DNA of 64,000 nt, taken from contig NC_059346.1 in NCBI RefSeq assembly GCF_019703515.2, positions 55,688,001 through 55,752,000 of the forward strand, in the 5' to 3' direction. The notes beneath the pieces were generated by a model. That model was given only the letters and a program-made list of their open reading frames with translations. It had not been told where the DNA came from and made no database searches. Positions 1 to 14,700 of the stretch are shown piece after piece. The stretch's first letter is position 1. Every line of letters starts with the position of its first letter. Position numbers and translations under genes: made by a program. Source of the stretch: Myxocyprinus asiaticus. Taxonomy: Eukaryota > Chordata > Actinopteri > Cypriniformes > Catostomidae.

Positions 1-190
1 ATGCCCATTTTGTAGCTTGACAGTGTCAGTCCCCATTCACTTTCATTGTGTGGAAAAGAGCAACCAGGACATTCTGTGAAACAAAACTGCTAAAATGTTC
101 TTTTGTGTTCCACAGAAGAAAGTAAGTTATACAGGTTTAGAACAACATGAGGGTGAGTAAATAATGACATGGGTGAACTACTCCCTTGAG
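1..190. mobile_element. End of a foldback MITE (ttTTGGGTGAACTA family), degraded
   Basis: The segment has the phrases agaagaaagtaagttataca and catgagggtgagtaaataat, then gggtgaactactccctt, typical of the terminal arm of the foldback family seen complete at 4056-4729 and 57051-57645. Only one arm is in the window. Confidence 0.7.
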
Positions 191-205
191 GTTCCATAAG
201 CTTAC

Positions 206-274
206 CGATATCATATTGGAGCTTTTAACATTTTTGGGTAGACCTTGCTTTTCACAGTTCACACCAGTTCCATT
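206..274 (-). CDS. itgam-like: Integrin alpha exon 26 (last exon inside the window)
   Basis: Acceptor TTTATGATCCAG and donor ATATCG|GTAAGC, phase 0 to phase 0, 23 codons reading [16 protein letters not shown] then KSSNMIS. It aligns with the NLSSTCHTKERLPSHSDF part of alphaM through one cysteine and the LP pair. The match is short, so this call rests on position, phase and splice sites. Remaining exons are left of the window. Confidence 0.66.
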
Positions 275-3200
275 CTGGATCATAAACACACAACATATAC
301 ACACACGAGAGAGAGAAAAGAGGAAATGACAGTTGGCAGTGGTTTAGCACAGTAAGTTTATCTCCTACTTCTGCTCTACACTAAAAACTTCATTAGATGC
401 TTTAAGAAAGACTTTCACAAACACACACAATAACACTTTTTCTTGTGACAACTTTTTTGAACACAGTACAGAGAGCACTGCGTACTCACAACACATTTAG
501 CTTATTTTTACTTCAGTTTAATTTGAAGGCCAAAGGGAACACTTTTAGAAAGGGTCAGTCGGGAAGGCTTGAGGATTTTATCATGCAGTCATGCTACTTC
601 ATGTTTGTAAATGTGTCCTGACCCCTGATTCTGTCAGATCTCATGTGATGTGATTGTCTGTGACTGGTCATGGGTAAGGATCACTTTGAGGGTAAGGGTC
701 AGTTCGATCAGGTTTAACCAAGTTAGTTAGGGTTAACTTGGTTAGCCAGATAAGTTTCAGGATAACTTGGTATAAATATGGGTATCTACTGGAATTAGGG
801 CTGTCGACTTAACGTGTAAATTAAATGGGATTAATTATATAAAAATTACATGTTAAAAACAATTGGGCAATAAATCAGCAGGGGGCAGTAAGCGCAACTC
901 CAGCTGAACAGACAACAAACCACAGCTACTAACAGCAGAAAGTACAAGATGAGAATGCATTTTTGCATTCAAATACAGTTGGACGGACCTGTAACTCTGA
1001 ATGCATTGTCTCGAGATGTGTTTTTGTAAGTTTTAAACTATGTTTAACTTGACACAGCGACACGACCAGAGTGAGACACTCCAAAAGCATAAATACTGTC
1101 TAAATACTGACGCATCCTTAGAAAGGCCTTATAATAAATCTACCTCATACAGATTGATGAATTCAATAGCAATGGCTTATGTTCAATAATATGTAAACAA
1201 ACAATTTATTGCCTACTAAAGCCACTTTTTTGTTGCCTAATCATTGATTTACTCGTCTGCCACAACAATGTAATTTATTTCAATTGTCTGAATTATTTTA
1301 TTTGTTATACATTATATTAAAAATTATTTAAATATCATTATTTATAATTATTTCATAATTATTTGTTGAACTATTTATATATATCAGCAAATACTGATAT
1401 ATGCGACTAATTCGATTAATTAATCAGTACATCATGTAATTAATTTGATTTATTATTGTAATTGATTGACAGCGCTAACTGGAATAATTAGCTTACAAGC
1501 GATAAATACCTCTTGTTGTTCTGACAACATTGCTGAATATACTTTACCCTTGCTTGGAAGAGCAGCAAATCCCATGTTCACCCAAAAAAGTTTCACTCTA
1601 CCCAAGTAGGCAACGTTTGAAAAAATGGGACCCAACTTAACCTCCTGAGAACCCGCGTCCACTTGCGTGGACATTACATTTTGGCTCCGCTATAGGCTAT
1701 GAATAATTTAATTAAATTTAAAACGATTGATCTCAGTTCAGGACACTCTAGGCTGTCATTAAAGGGTTAAACTTTCGAAGCACCAAGTAATGACCGACAA
1801 AACAACATGGCGCAGATCTCAGCTGAGTTTGTCTTTGGGAGAAATGGCAACAAAACTACATTTGGTAAGAAATGTACATCCAAAGTGATTGGATGATGCT
1901 GGCCATTACTTTGAATCAGAATTATTTATGGTCATTTCTGATGTAATGTCTGTAACGTCTCAAAAACATGAATAACCAACACTCCTGGAAACATAATAAA
2001 CAGTTTGATAAAAAAAAAATCTGTCTTTTTATAGCTTGGTATTATTTTAACACAACTTAGTCCTGCTGTCCACATGTGTGGACATACATTTTTAGGAAAA
2101 TTATTTGGTGTAAACAACATTTATTTGTTTATTTTTTTGCATGTTTATTAGGTGCTATTAGTTACAAATCAAAAAGGGGAATGGAAAATGCACACAGCAG
2201 TCATGCTCGGGTATCAGGATGTTAAAAATTCTTCCACAACATTCCTTGTCATTCCAACATCAACTCCCATTAGTACATGTCACAAACTCACTATTTCAGG
2301 TAGAGTCAAGCTCCATGAGAACCCTAACCCCAACTTCTCCAGCAACACGAAGGAAATATTCACAGGTACAGACAATTGTCCATTGTTCTCAACCTAGTTT
2401 TATTATGTAGGTAGGGAACAGAGAGAAAACTGTTAGTTGTGTGAAAAATCAAATAATAATATGAGTATAAATTTAAAGCCAACATAAAACGGCATTCACA
2501 ACCCATTTTCTGAAAAGATCAAAATTTTGAAAAGTTTGCTCGTTACTTTATCATGTTGTGCGGCTCACTCCTAGTTAAAACACAGCGTAAAACAATGTCT
2601 AAATTGCTATTTGGCTATTAGGTAACATTATTTCGGGGCCTAGTGATGGTAGCTAAAAAAAGAAAAGTAATTACATTTAAAAGTACATTTATATTTATGC
2701 ATTTGGCAGACGCTTTTAATCCAAAGCGATTTACAGTGCATTGTATCAGTTTATGTGTTCCCTGGGAAGCGAACTTATGAATATGAATGAATTGTGCTTA
2801 AGAAGACCAGAAAGAAAGTAAATGGGGTCAATTTTAATTTCATGTTGATTTGAAAAGAGCACTGTATGTGGATTATGGACACCAAGTCCTTTACCATATA
2901 TTCATGTTCAAGCTGTGTGCTGTGAGGATATCTCACAAATCGTGTTGAGCCTCCACTGAAATATAAACAAGCAACATTTCTGTGAAAACATGCACACTGA
3001 AACCACACACAAGCAATTATTTCCTTATTAACATATTACAATTACCCATAATGTACCATAAACAATCTGAAGTGAAAAAAGAAACTTGCCACTTACTCTC
3101 TCACCACAACATTAATAGGAAGTTTAACGACCACGGATGCAGTTGCGAGATTGTCTTGCGTTGTGTCATTGTTCTCATTTTTACTATAATGGGAAGAAAA

Positions 3201-3509
3201 ATCTTAGTTTAGCTCTAACAAAAAAGGACAAAAAACAACTTTGTGATGCGGCACATACTGTATATACTGAAGGTAGTGAAGTTTACAGTATGGTTTGGGT
3301 TTAAATTCAAGTGTTGGGGACTGACCTTTTGACTAATGCATTCACAACCAAGCGCTTGTTTACAGCTACAGGTGTAGATACTATAAATGACATCAATAAT
3401 GTGGTCTTTGGAAAAAAAAAAAGAAGAAAAAAAAAAGACAAGATTAATAAATTAATTAATAAAAAACAGTTTATAGCTGTATGCATCAGCAAGCTGCACT
3501 TTTAACCAG

Positions 3510-3577
<68 letters not shown>

Positions 3578-5719
3578 TGTATATATACACATGTATATAT
3601 TATAATATATGTGTTTGCTAGGATGTTCTGGGTGGTTGGAAATAGGTACAAGTCATATGAGACCATCATCAAGTCTTAATGATATTCAGGTCCCTAGTAA
3701 GCCACACAATTTGAGGTATCATTCATGTCCGCAGCACAAATGGTGCGCCAAAATTTAATACTTGGGGTTAGGGGTTTGTTGAAATCTTAGTAACACCCAT
3801 TTATCAGACGTTGCAATTTACAGTGAGAAAAAGGCTTTGTGAGGTCAGTGTTGATGAAAGTTGTTCTGGTGTTTTACTAACCTTCGCTCTCTGGCGGAAA
3901 GTTCTTGCAAGCCGGCATGTTGTGCGTGTGAGGTTTGAGAGCTCAGTCTGATTGGACACACACAACACCTGTCCACTAGACTACAGCATGAGAAAGAACA
4001 AGACTTCAAGCTATTCCTGGTAATTATGTTGTTATAAGTACAGCAGGTCAGGTTCTTAAAGGTAAAGTTCACCCAAAAATGAAAATTCTCTCATCATTTA
4101 CTCATCCTCATGCCATCCCAGATGTGTATGACTTTTTTCTTCTGCTGAACACAAACAAATATTTTTTGAAGGATATTTCAGCTCTGTCGGTCCATAAAAT
4201 GCAAGTGACCAACATTTTGAAGTGCCAAAATGCACATAAAGGCTGCAAAAAAATAATCCACATGACTCCATTTGTTAAATCTATATCTTCTGAAGAGATA
4301 TGACAGGTGTTTGTGAGAAACAGGTCAATATTGAAGTCCTTTTTTTACTATAAATTATCCTTCCTTCCCAGTAGGTGGCGATATGTACAAAGAATGTGAA
4401 TTGCCAAAAACAAAAGAAGAAGAATGTGAAAGTGGAGATTTATAGTAAAAAAAAAGATTTAAATATTGATCTGTTTCTCACCCACACATATTATATCGCT
4501 TCTGAAGACATACATTTATCGACTGGAGTCTTATGGATTACTTTTATGCTGCCTTTGTGTGCTTTTTGGATTTTCAAAGTTTTGGTCACCATTGACTTGC
4601 ATTGTGTGGCCCAAAAGAGCTGAGAAATTCTTCTCAAAATCTTCGTTTGTAAGTCATACACATCTGGGATGGCATGAGGGTGAGTACATGATGTGAGAAT
4701 TTTCATTTTTGGGTGAACTATAACTTTAATAATGATAAAAGAAGGTGAAACCTGAAAGTGAAAGCAAAGCTGCAACATGTTTCTGAGAGACCCCAAACGG
4801 ACCTCAGATTGGAGAGATATCTTTCTTTGAATTATTTTTCTTTCAGATACACTTTCAAATTCTATTAATTTATGGAATTGTTACTTTTGATAGGAAATAT
4901 GATACAGTGGTAGGAGTTCTCTTTATAGAATAACATACTCCTCTTTTTAATAGCATAACAGTATGATCCTACACTATCATGCATACTACCATACTATGCT
5001 ACCACACACATTTTCTAAACAGCATACTACCACACTACTCTTTCTATTTCTGCAATATGCATCCTGTGCACATCATGCACTCGTTCATTTATCACACTGG
5101 ATGTGAAAGTTAAGTCAATTTGCATTGCAATCAGGGTATTCCATGCATACCCAATTATATGCTATTCTAAACTTAACCTTGGTGAATGTGTTTAATACAG
5201 TATGTCTTAAATGAAGGTCAACTAACATGCTCAAAGGTACTACTTTATGGTCTTTAATCTGAAGAGTGTGTTTTAAGACACATACTATTTGTATCTGTAT
5301 TATAAACTGTGATAAATTATTTTAGGGAGGTTCTGACCGCTTTGACACGGGTGAAGGACAGGATGGTGGGATGCTGAAGGAATAGTTCAGTGTCTGTGGA
5401 ATCTTCTCCATTATTGGTCAACTCCACTAAGAGATTAACAGGGTAACCTGCAGTGCTCACCACTGTATCACTGAAAAAGAGATAATAAAAATTATAACAC
5501 TGATGCAGTTGGATTCATTACACTGCATAAAGAGCATGAGCCAAAAGTGAAATAAAATTGAACACAAACCTCACAAAAGAGAGAGAAACATTTAAGTCCG
5601 ATACACACACATGATCTTCCCCACACACCTTCTCCAGAAGCACCTGAAAAACACAAGGGGGGCTGTTTGAAAGTAGATTTTTAGGAAATTTGTGTGTTTT
5701 GTATGTGTGTATTGAGAAA

Positions 5720-5756
<37 letters not shown>

Positions 5757-8700
5757 CAACAGTGGCATTATGTAAACAAACTGGCATTTAAAGGGTTAAA
5801 ATCCTGAAAATGAATGAATATTTGGTAGTTATGATCAGGACTGATGTTGGTTAAAAATAATTAACTAACTGAAAGTGGAAAATAATATTAATATATAATA
5901 TTATTATGGCAGTTTTTTAATGCAGTCATTTTTGTCCTCTAAGGACCTCTGAGTAACTTTTTTAAATTGACGCAAAAGGGTTAAATATTGATCTGTTTCT
6001 CACCCACACCTATCATATCCCTTCTGAAGACATGGATTTAACCACTGGAGTCATATGGATTACTTTTATGCAGTGGCGGGCCGTGTATTTTAAGTCTAGG
6101 CCTTCTGTGTGATTCATGCCATTAAGAAAGCAGTTTCATAATGAATAAGACACCCTATGCCTTTGGGCATCATACATTATGTCGCAGCTAACTAGTAATA
6201 CCAACTGACATTTTATAAACACGTCCATGCACGAAAGCCAGAACTTGAAACGACACTTAATGCTCAAGCAAGCCTAATTTTAACTGCAGCATGACAATGT
6301 GAAATGAACGTCTCCCGAACAGACATTCAAAAATCTTAATTTTTCATATGAATCTACCAAGGAAGTCTATAATACCTGGAAAAATATATCTAATAATATT
6401 TGTGATTTAAATGTTGCTTGCAATAAATTTCGTTTCGTCAGGGTACACGGTTATGCTGCGTTCATTCAAGTTGGATGTGGGATATTCCGACCATAAATGC
6501 ATTCCATTCCCCGATATTCAGAACTGCAACGCTACCATTAGCTTAGCAGGGGTTTGACTCTCATTAGAGATGTCTCCTAGCAACCCAACTGATAAACAAT
6601 GCTGCAGCGCTAGCATTTGTGCTACAGGTGTACGATTATCAAAAGAGATTATAATGTTTTATACACCTGTTTCTGCAGGCATTTGTTAAACAAGCTTTAA
6701 TATCATGTAATGTAAAAACAAACTAATTTATCGATATTACTTAATAATGTAATATAGAGGGTTTATCACTTACTTTGTATATCTCCCTGAGTGTCGACAT
6801 GTTTGTGTGACATCATGCCCCTGCATCTCGGCGAAATCGGAGTTGAGAATTTCTGCACGAGCCTACAAGTTGAAATTCTGACTTCAAGATGCATTCCACT
6901 GCACTTTTCTTAGTAGGAAGTTGTAAAATCCGACTTTCCGAGTTGAATGGACGCAGCACTACTTCTCAAAACTTGATCCGACACTGAATGCTCAAGAAGC
7001 CTAATTTACACTTAGAAAACTCCTGATGTTGCTATAATGCAAAAAGCACTTACCAATTTACTTGAAGTGAAAATCAGCCCTGCTTTCCTGTTTAATTAAT
7101 CAGTCGCACGATCATCTCAAGTTTGTAAATCCATAAGGATCTCTTTCTCAACGGCAATAGCGGCAGTGATGACAGCCGACTCGTCAGCAAGATCTCGCGC
7201 TCTTCACTTTCAAATTAAGTACATCACTTAAAGCGTGATTGCGTCACTCAAGGTCAGCTAGAAGGCCTTGACCGGAACATATCCTAAAGATCACACCCAC
7301 CAAGAACAAATAGATCAATCTGATTGGCTGATGAATCTGACAATCTAACTTTAGTTGCCCATTCATTTGCACTGTTGGGGGATTCTGAAGAAATTCTGTA
7401 GGCCTGAGGGGGTGGAGCTCAGACTCACGCGCTGCTTCGGATTCGGGCATGCGATTTGTGAAACAGTTGTTATGCTGCGCTTGTAAGCATCAGGGAATAA
7501 ATTCTGACTGGATAAACGTTTTTCTCTATTTGTTTATAGATTAATTAAGCGTGGAAAAATACATAGGCAAAAAGATGATTGAGGAATCGGCACTGTTTTT
7601 ATTCTACCTTTATGTGCTTTTTTGAGCTTCAAAGTTTTGGACACTGTTAACTTGCATTGTATGGACCTACAGAGCTGAACTATTCTTCTACAAATCTTCA
7701 CTTGGGTTCAGCAGAAGAAAGAAAGTCATACACATCTGTGATGGCATGAGGGTGAATAAATGATGAGATAATTTCCATTTTTGGGTGAACTATACCTTTA
7801 AGGCTTTCGATTTAACGTGTTAATTCAGTGTGATTAATTATATTAAAAAATCTCGATTAACCATGCCAAAGGGAATCGGCATTCTGTCCGAAGGGGGCAG
7901 TCAGTCAGCCTCAGATATACAGGCAACAAACCGCACTTACAGAGAGCAAGCAGCACAAAAACAGTCACAGCAGGACGCGTTTTTTAACGTGTTTTAAGTT
8001 ATTTGATTGGGTCTTGACAGACAAGATATGCTTATACTGTAGCTGCACAGCAAAGACAAAGACTTGCTATTAATAACACACACTGACCATCCCTGTGAAT
8101 GTAGGGTGGCAGTCAGGGCTCAGCACTGGTCTCAGGCCTCCTGTTCCTGGAATCAATTTTCCTGTTACATTCATCCTTATTGAGAGAGGAACCTCATGGT
8201 AGTCTGATATACACTCCTGTTTTGAAAACATACACAATTCAGTCAGACAGAGGAAATGTAAAAGATGAGCTCTGAAAGGTATAAGCACTTTGTGTCTTTA
8301 TGTTAGCACAACACCAGCTCCACACATTCACTTTGAAGTGTGTAGAACACGCAAACTATACATTTATCTAATTAAATGGCAGCCTTTGTGATTTAATAAT
8401 CACACTAGGACACAACATGATTGTAATTTGTGCGCTGAATGTTTATTGAATGACATTAGTACAACAGATGTATAATTTTTGGGTATCAGAGCATTTTTAC
8501 GAGCATGAGTACAAGTACATGAGCATGATATCGGACCTTATTCCGATACCAGTATGTCTGTTAATGCATGATTTTCTATAAAGCTGCTTTGAAACGATGT
8601 GTGTTGTGAAAAGCACTATACAAATAAAATTACCTTCTATTTATTTCATGCTTTAATAAGATGATCATAGTTTTTAACATGTAATAATTAGTATTTTCAA

Positions 8701-11700
8701 AATTGATTTTCATAGTTTAATATTGAAAGTCTGGGTCTGGGACAAGGCTTAAACAGTAAAATCTGTACATAAAAGGCATCTGAGCCAAAAATAAATGAAG
8801 GCATGATAAAAAGTTTTAATAACATTTTTAATGAGACCTTCATATTTCAAAAAGGGAAAAGAAAGGGACAAGAAAGTGCCCAAGTCTCTTTCTCAAACAC
8901 ACATACAAACACACACATACATACACACAAATACTGACTGGGATGCTGATGGAGAGAGTAGTGCAGACAGGAGAAGTAGTGGTGAGGTTGCTGCTGGGGG
9001 TCCAGAAGAAGGAGGCTGACCTGGGACCGAACAACAACCGAGGGGCCCTGAGCTGAGAGTCCAGCTTCAGAGCCACTGATACCACAGCAGTGAGAGGATC
9101 TGCAAAACACACATACACATGTTTGATTTCATAAACGATATTCAAGAATTATCTTTTTAGCATCACACTTGATTAAATAATCATTGCTTAAAAAATGTAC
9201 AGACTGATCCATACTGGCCTTACTATGGAAAAATTAAACATTCATCATCAACTAGCACATTTCTCTCAAGTTCTCAATCTAACTCACCTTGTATATTACA
9301 CTTGATAACCTCCTTCAAGGTGACACAAATGGTAAGTGTGGCGACAGAACTGTTGAGGCCGAGGGGAGCGGAGCAATGGAAGAATTTCTGAGGAATGATT
9401 GGCGGGTCAACTGTGACGTTTATGGGCAAACACATGACCGGCTGAGTTCTGTTAAAATGTGATTAAAAAAGAATGTGATTATGGCTCTTCATAGCTAGAC
9501 TATAGACAACTCTTGCTTCTATTCCACCCTTGTACGCACAGACTAGTCTCAGCCTCAGATGGCACACCCACTGACTGTCTAAAGCACACTGCACCTAATA
9601 AAGTTCGCAATCATTTGCTAACAAGCTCCAATCATGCTGCATGAATTTCCAGGAGACAGGGTGCACAGGTTTTATCAGTTTGCTGGAAAACAACGACTGC
9701 TACAAATCAGAAATATTTATCAAATGTCCACACTCATTTTTCACTAATTACTTCTGTAATATCTAATTAACCATTTGTAGACCCAGCTGAAAAGGCCAGC
9801 TTAACCAGTATACTGGTTAGTGCTTGTTTGGTGCTGGTCTAGCTAGTGGACCAGCATAGCCATGCTTTTCACCAGCAAAACCTAGCTGGGGAAGCTGGTT
9901 GACCAGCATGGTCTTGCTGATGAAGCTGGTTAAGCTAGTTAAACCAGCCCCCAAAACTCAACATAAGCAGGTGTCCAGCAATGCTGGTCTTTTCAGCTGC
10001 ACCATTATCTAAATGATCTACCATTTTATTGCTCATAAGTCTATACTGTGGCAAGCAACATTGATTATTAATTTCAGGCTCTGTCCGCATTAATCCGGAT
10101 GCATTTGAAAACAGCGTTTTTGTTTTCTAAACACTCTCTGTCCACATTGCTGTTTTCAAGCATTTTCAATAAGTTTCTCGTCCACATTGAAACATTTGAA
10201 AACGCTTAAATCTCCTTTCTGCACATGTGAAAAATTGCCATTTTCTGTACGGACTGAAATGCAATTGTCCTCGTGTTCCGTCACCGTGCAGCAATTCCGA
10301 GTAATCATCCCGTCGCCTTTGAAGGAATGCAATGTGAAAGTTGTACAAAGTAACATTTATCTTTAACAATGCTATCAAAGTGAATAGCAGGCACAACCAT
10401 TGACATACATACATAGATACCATATTAGCAGCTGTTCCAATTGACCATGGCATGTTGGCGAATCCGCCATATTGGAAAGGTCAAGCACATAAAGGTATAC
10501 GATCTTCAACAGTCTGGGGTCTTTTCTAGCAAACTTTCACATTATCTGATTTTCCATAAACACTGGGCAATATTTCAGATGATGTAAAATTCCAAATTAA
10601 ACTGAATATTGGTAAAACGCTCTTATAAATAATGCTGATAATCAGAGCACTGTCTGATGCTGGAAGCTTCAAATATATAAGCGGTGGTACCAGTGATCAT
10701 AAACCCAATGGGATAGATGGGTTATAACCATAAAGGAATCTAGCTCAAAAACATCTATAATATGTTTTTTAATTCAAACCATGAATTTTTTTTTTTAATC
10801 TAACATCCAAAATGTAATATAACTTCAATAGTAAGGGTAAGGGACAATACCCCTGGAGCAACCTGAAGATAAGTGCCTTGCTCAAGGACACAATGGTGGT
10901 AGCTGTGGGGATTGAACCAGCAACTTTCTGCTTACCAGTTTCTGTTCTTTAGCCCACTATGCCACCACCACTCAGCTATATACCACTATTTCTACACATA
11001 GTAAGTTGTATAGATATATAGAACTTTTCAGAGACTCATGATAGTAAATAAATCTTACTTGATGCAATTTCCTGACTTCACTTATAAAACAAGTTTTTTT
11101 TCCCATGGCAAACTGCAAATAAAGCCCTCTACAAATGAATATATCTTGGCAAACATACTGAAAATTAGCACCCAGTCAGTCAATTCATTACTTGATGAAC
11201 TGTCTTCACACAACAGCGGTTTATGCAGCGGTCTGAGGCTTCTTCTCCATTCACTTATATTCAAACAGCTCTCCTTGTTAACCGTTCCAAGATGGTTGAC
11301 ATATCCAAACCAGCTGAATAAGGCATCTACACATGTATATATATGGGCACAAAAATGTCGCTACAACATGGACCAACATCTTGATTGTTTTGGGTTGAAT
11401 GGATCACATGACTGCATGACATGGCAGCAAATATGTCATCGTTTTCAGATATCCCAGTTTTCCACGTGCACACTACAACGCGAAGACGATGTTTTCAAAT
11501 GTATTCACTTATGAGAGCATTTTCGAAAAACTCAATTTTCACTGTCAAAAACACTGTTTCAGTACGGATGGAAGGCCAAAACATAGAGAAAAAGATGCGT
11601 TTTCAAATGAAAACTTATTTGCGTGGACGTGGCCTCAGATTTACCCTCCCATAAACATCACATTAAAACTAAACAAACTGTGGTTGGTTGCTTAACATGT

Positions 11701-14700
11701 TGGTCAAACAGTCTCTTCCTGTCTAAGTGGGTGGTTCTTGTACAAAATAAGATGAAAAGTGGACAAGATTTTATGTCGATAATCGAAAGTGTTGCTCTGC
11801 AAAACTACAGATACAAACATGTACTGTTCGAACACACACACTTGCCTGAGTACAGTAACAGCACCTCTAGATCCCACCACTACATCGGTGAGAGAGTCGG
11901 CAGTCAGATCACCTGCAGAGTGAACAGATACTCCAAAATACTGCAGCCCACGGCCTACTGCTGATCCACTCACTCTCTACACATGAAAATGGATAGAGGG
12001 AAAGAGATATATGAAGGACATCCAGATCTATCTGTTGTGGGTTTTAAAACATGTTCGCTAGTTCAGAGTTCCCACACTTTGACAAATCTTAGCAATCCTT
12101 AGACAAGCCCTTATAATAAATCTATCTTGTACAGATACGTAGATTGGGGGGCTTTCTCAGCAAATATTTATACATAATTAATCGGCATTTTATGTAATTA
12201 ATTTGATTAAATATTTTTATCGATTGACAGCCATACATCACACAACCAAATGGTAAAATATTGGAAAAATTCTCCCTACCTGACTGTATTCTTTTCTGAT
12301 ACCTCCCGGTCGTCCCAAGAAAATGTAAATTGCCCCATTGCCCTTCTCTTCCTGAGGTGCCCCCACTGCCAACTCTTCAAGGCTGTCTCCATTCAGGTCC
12401 TGTAGAGCGGCCAGAGAAGCACCAAACTGGCCAAAATCGTTCCCCACTGCTCCACGGAGAAACATGGAGCAGTTCAGTGTCTAATGTGATAATGGGAATT
12501 TTAGCACATGCAGTATGCTACTGTAAACATTTTAGTTTTATGTGATGAAAGATTTATTAGTTAAAGGACATGAAAATGATTAGCATTAGCAGAGAGTGTT
12601 TATAGGTATGTGGTAAATACTGTCAAGTAACTTCTCACTAATAAAGAGTACCAGGGTCTCACCATAGATCTTGAACATATACCATAGAAGTACCATGTTT
12701 TTTTTTTTTTTTGGACAACACCACGATTGTAACAACATGATATTCTTTGATGTACCTTGTTATATGACCATGGTAATCAAACAGTACCATGGTATATATA
12801 TAAATATCATAGTATTACCATCTGATACCATTACTGAAACACAGAGCCATCACAGTTGTTTCTTGTGTGTACTATACTCTATCAGTATCTTACTCAAGTA
12901 TGAGTGTGTGTGATAATCCTGACTTACCTCAGTGTTTAGCGGGCAAATCCGGACCTCTCCTCCCACTCCATGAGCATAAAATAGAGGAGCCCCGACTGCT
13001 AACAACCCAGAAACACTCAACACACACAACTCTGCTCCAAAATACGAGCCCAGCTGCAGACAGAGAGAAAAAGAAAATGAAGAGATAAAAAAAGTAAAGA
13101 AAGCGAGTATGATTTGGAGAAAGTGAAGTAGATTTCCATTAAAGGGGTCATGTCATGAGGAATCAAATTTTCCTTAACATAAAAGAGGTCATTCTACTAT
13201 AAAAACATATTGTAAATTTCAGGACTCAAAACTTAATCCCCAATGGAATAAAAGCATTTAATGAAACCAAGCGGCAAAAACACCTTGTTCTCTACTTCCG
13301 CGACTACCCTACGTCACTAGGGGGCCCATTCATTTTTGACCACCTCTACAGGGAAAAAACATCAATGCCTACTTAAAATCAATGCACCCTTGGCCCCGCC
13401 CACTGGTGCTTCAGTTCATAAACTGAGAAAGAGCAGGACAGACAGGCCCAGTGTGGCCTCACTATTCCTAAACACCAAAGGGCACCCATCTGAACTATTT
13501 TTAATTATTTCTGTATATAAACATACACTAGACAGATGTCCTCGACTGTTTTCATATATCTCGAGCTGCTTTTTAAACACGCGGTGACAAGTTACAACTC
13601 TGAAAAGGAGACGCCATTTGGTTTCATTCAGTTGCTGTGCCTCTTTTTGTTTTGGGCACAAATACGCCATGGTCGCGTTCTCACGCCCATCTGTGCTATT
13701 TTTAATTGTTGGTGTATATAAACATGCACTAGATGGACGTCTTTGACCATCTCGATGTGTTTCCGGCGATGTGCATTTCAGTGCAGGATGATACTGGAAA
13801 CTGGATGTGTGTGCGTCTAGTTTACACCATGCTTTGTACTATGTATGTGCATCAAGTGGATGAGTCTTCAGCGTATTTCAGCGTGGATTGCATGCTTTTT
13901 TCGGCTCATATCAGCGTGGATCACTTGTGAACAGTCATTAAACGATTCAAGCTTTGGAAAGGAACTGTTGAAAAATGGGGTAGTTAAAAACACTATTGGT
14001 CCCGATGCAAAACCGTGAGTAAACAATTCCATGAAATATTTCAAATGTCATGACTGTTTGATAGTTTATGGTGCTGACACCCTGTCTACACGTGGTGTGT
14101 CTGCTGACGCCATTTAATAAGTTTGGATGCAATGTGTTGGATGCATGTTATGTGTAATCCTGAAATTTCGTTTTATAATGTTGTGGAGCTTGTTCATCCT
14201 CTTCCGATTGAGTTTCAAATATGGCTGTATTAGAGGGGCTGCATGATGTTAGCCAATCACAACAGAGGGCATTTACACTGAAGTTTCAAGGAGACGCTTG
14301 GGCCAAAACCAAGTGTTTGGTAAAAACAGAGAGCCAGAGACAGGGTGGGCAAATGATCATATACTACTAAAATATGACTGTTTTGGTGCAAAAAAATAAA
14401 ATAAAAATTACTAACTTTATCAGTGGACCTCAGAAAAATAGCATTTCATGACCCCTTTAAGGAAATGTATAATCACACCAAACACCTTGTGCTAAATTAT
14501 TCCAATTTCCTCTTCACTCTATCATGCAACTATTGACACAAGTAAACACATACATTACTACAAGAATAATACAGTGGCATCTTCAAACAGATGACGCTAA
14601 ACCTTTCTGAGCCATTTTTGTCATTACATTTACCCAACTGGTTGGGAACTGATTTTTTAGTGTATGTATGAAGTCAGTTCCGCACAGTTGTCCTAGTAGA

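Larger units (their letters stand above)
5981..7801. mobile_element. Foldback MITE copy split by a hAT-like insertion
   Basis: Left part 5981-6070 and right part 7596-7801 match consecutive segments of the copy at 4056-4729 (phrase tggattacttttatg on the left, ttatgtgcttttttgagctt on the right). The left arm is truncated. The intervening 1.5 kb is the hAT-like element listed separately. Confidence 0.8.

Noticed and set aside
2152..2410. Plus-strand open frame with apparent acceptor TTTCAG and donor ACAG|GTACAG
   Set aside because: The minus strand of the same bases encodes integrin exon 25 in the right order, phase and with family similarity. The plus-strand sites are coincidental.
3845..4072. 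The 75-residue minus-strand frame [15 protein letters not shown]...
   Set aside because: It overlaps integrin exon 21 in another frame. Only the frame reading [12 protein letters not shown] fits the phase of exons 20 and 22.
11038..11514. 158-residue plus-strand open frame
   Set aside because: It spans the interior and right half of a DNA transposon copy, has no motif, and is not open in the related copy at 34650-35540.
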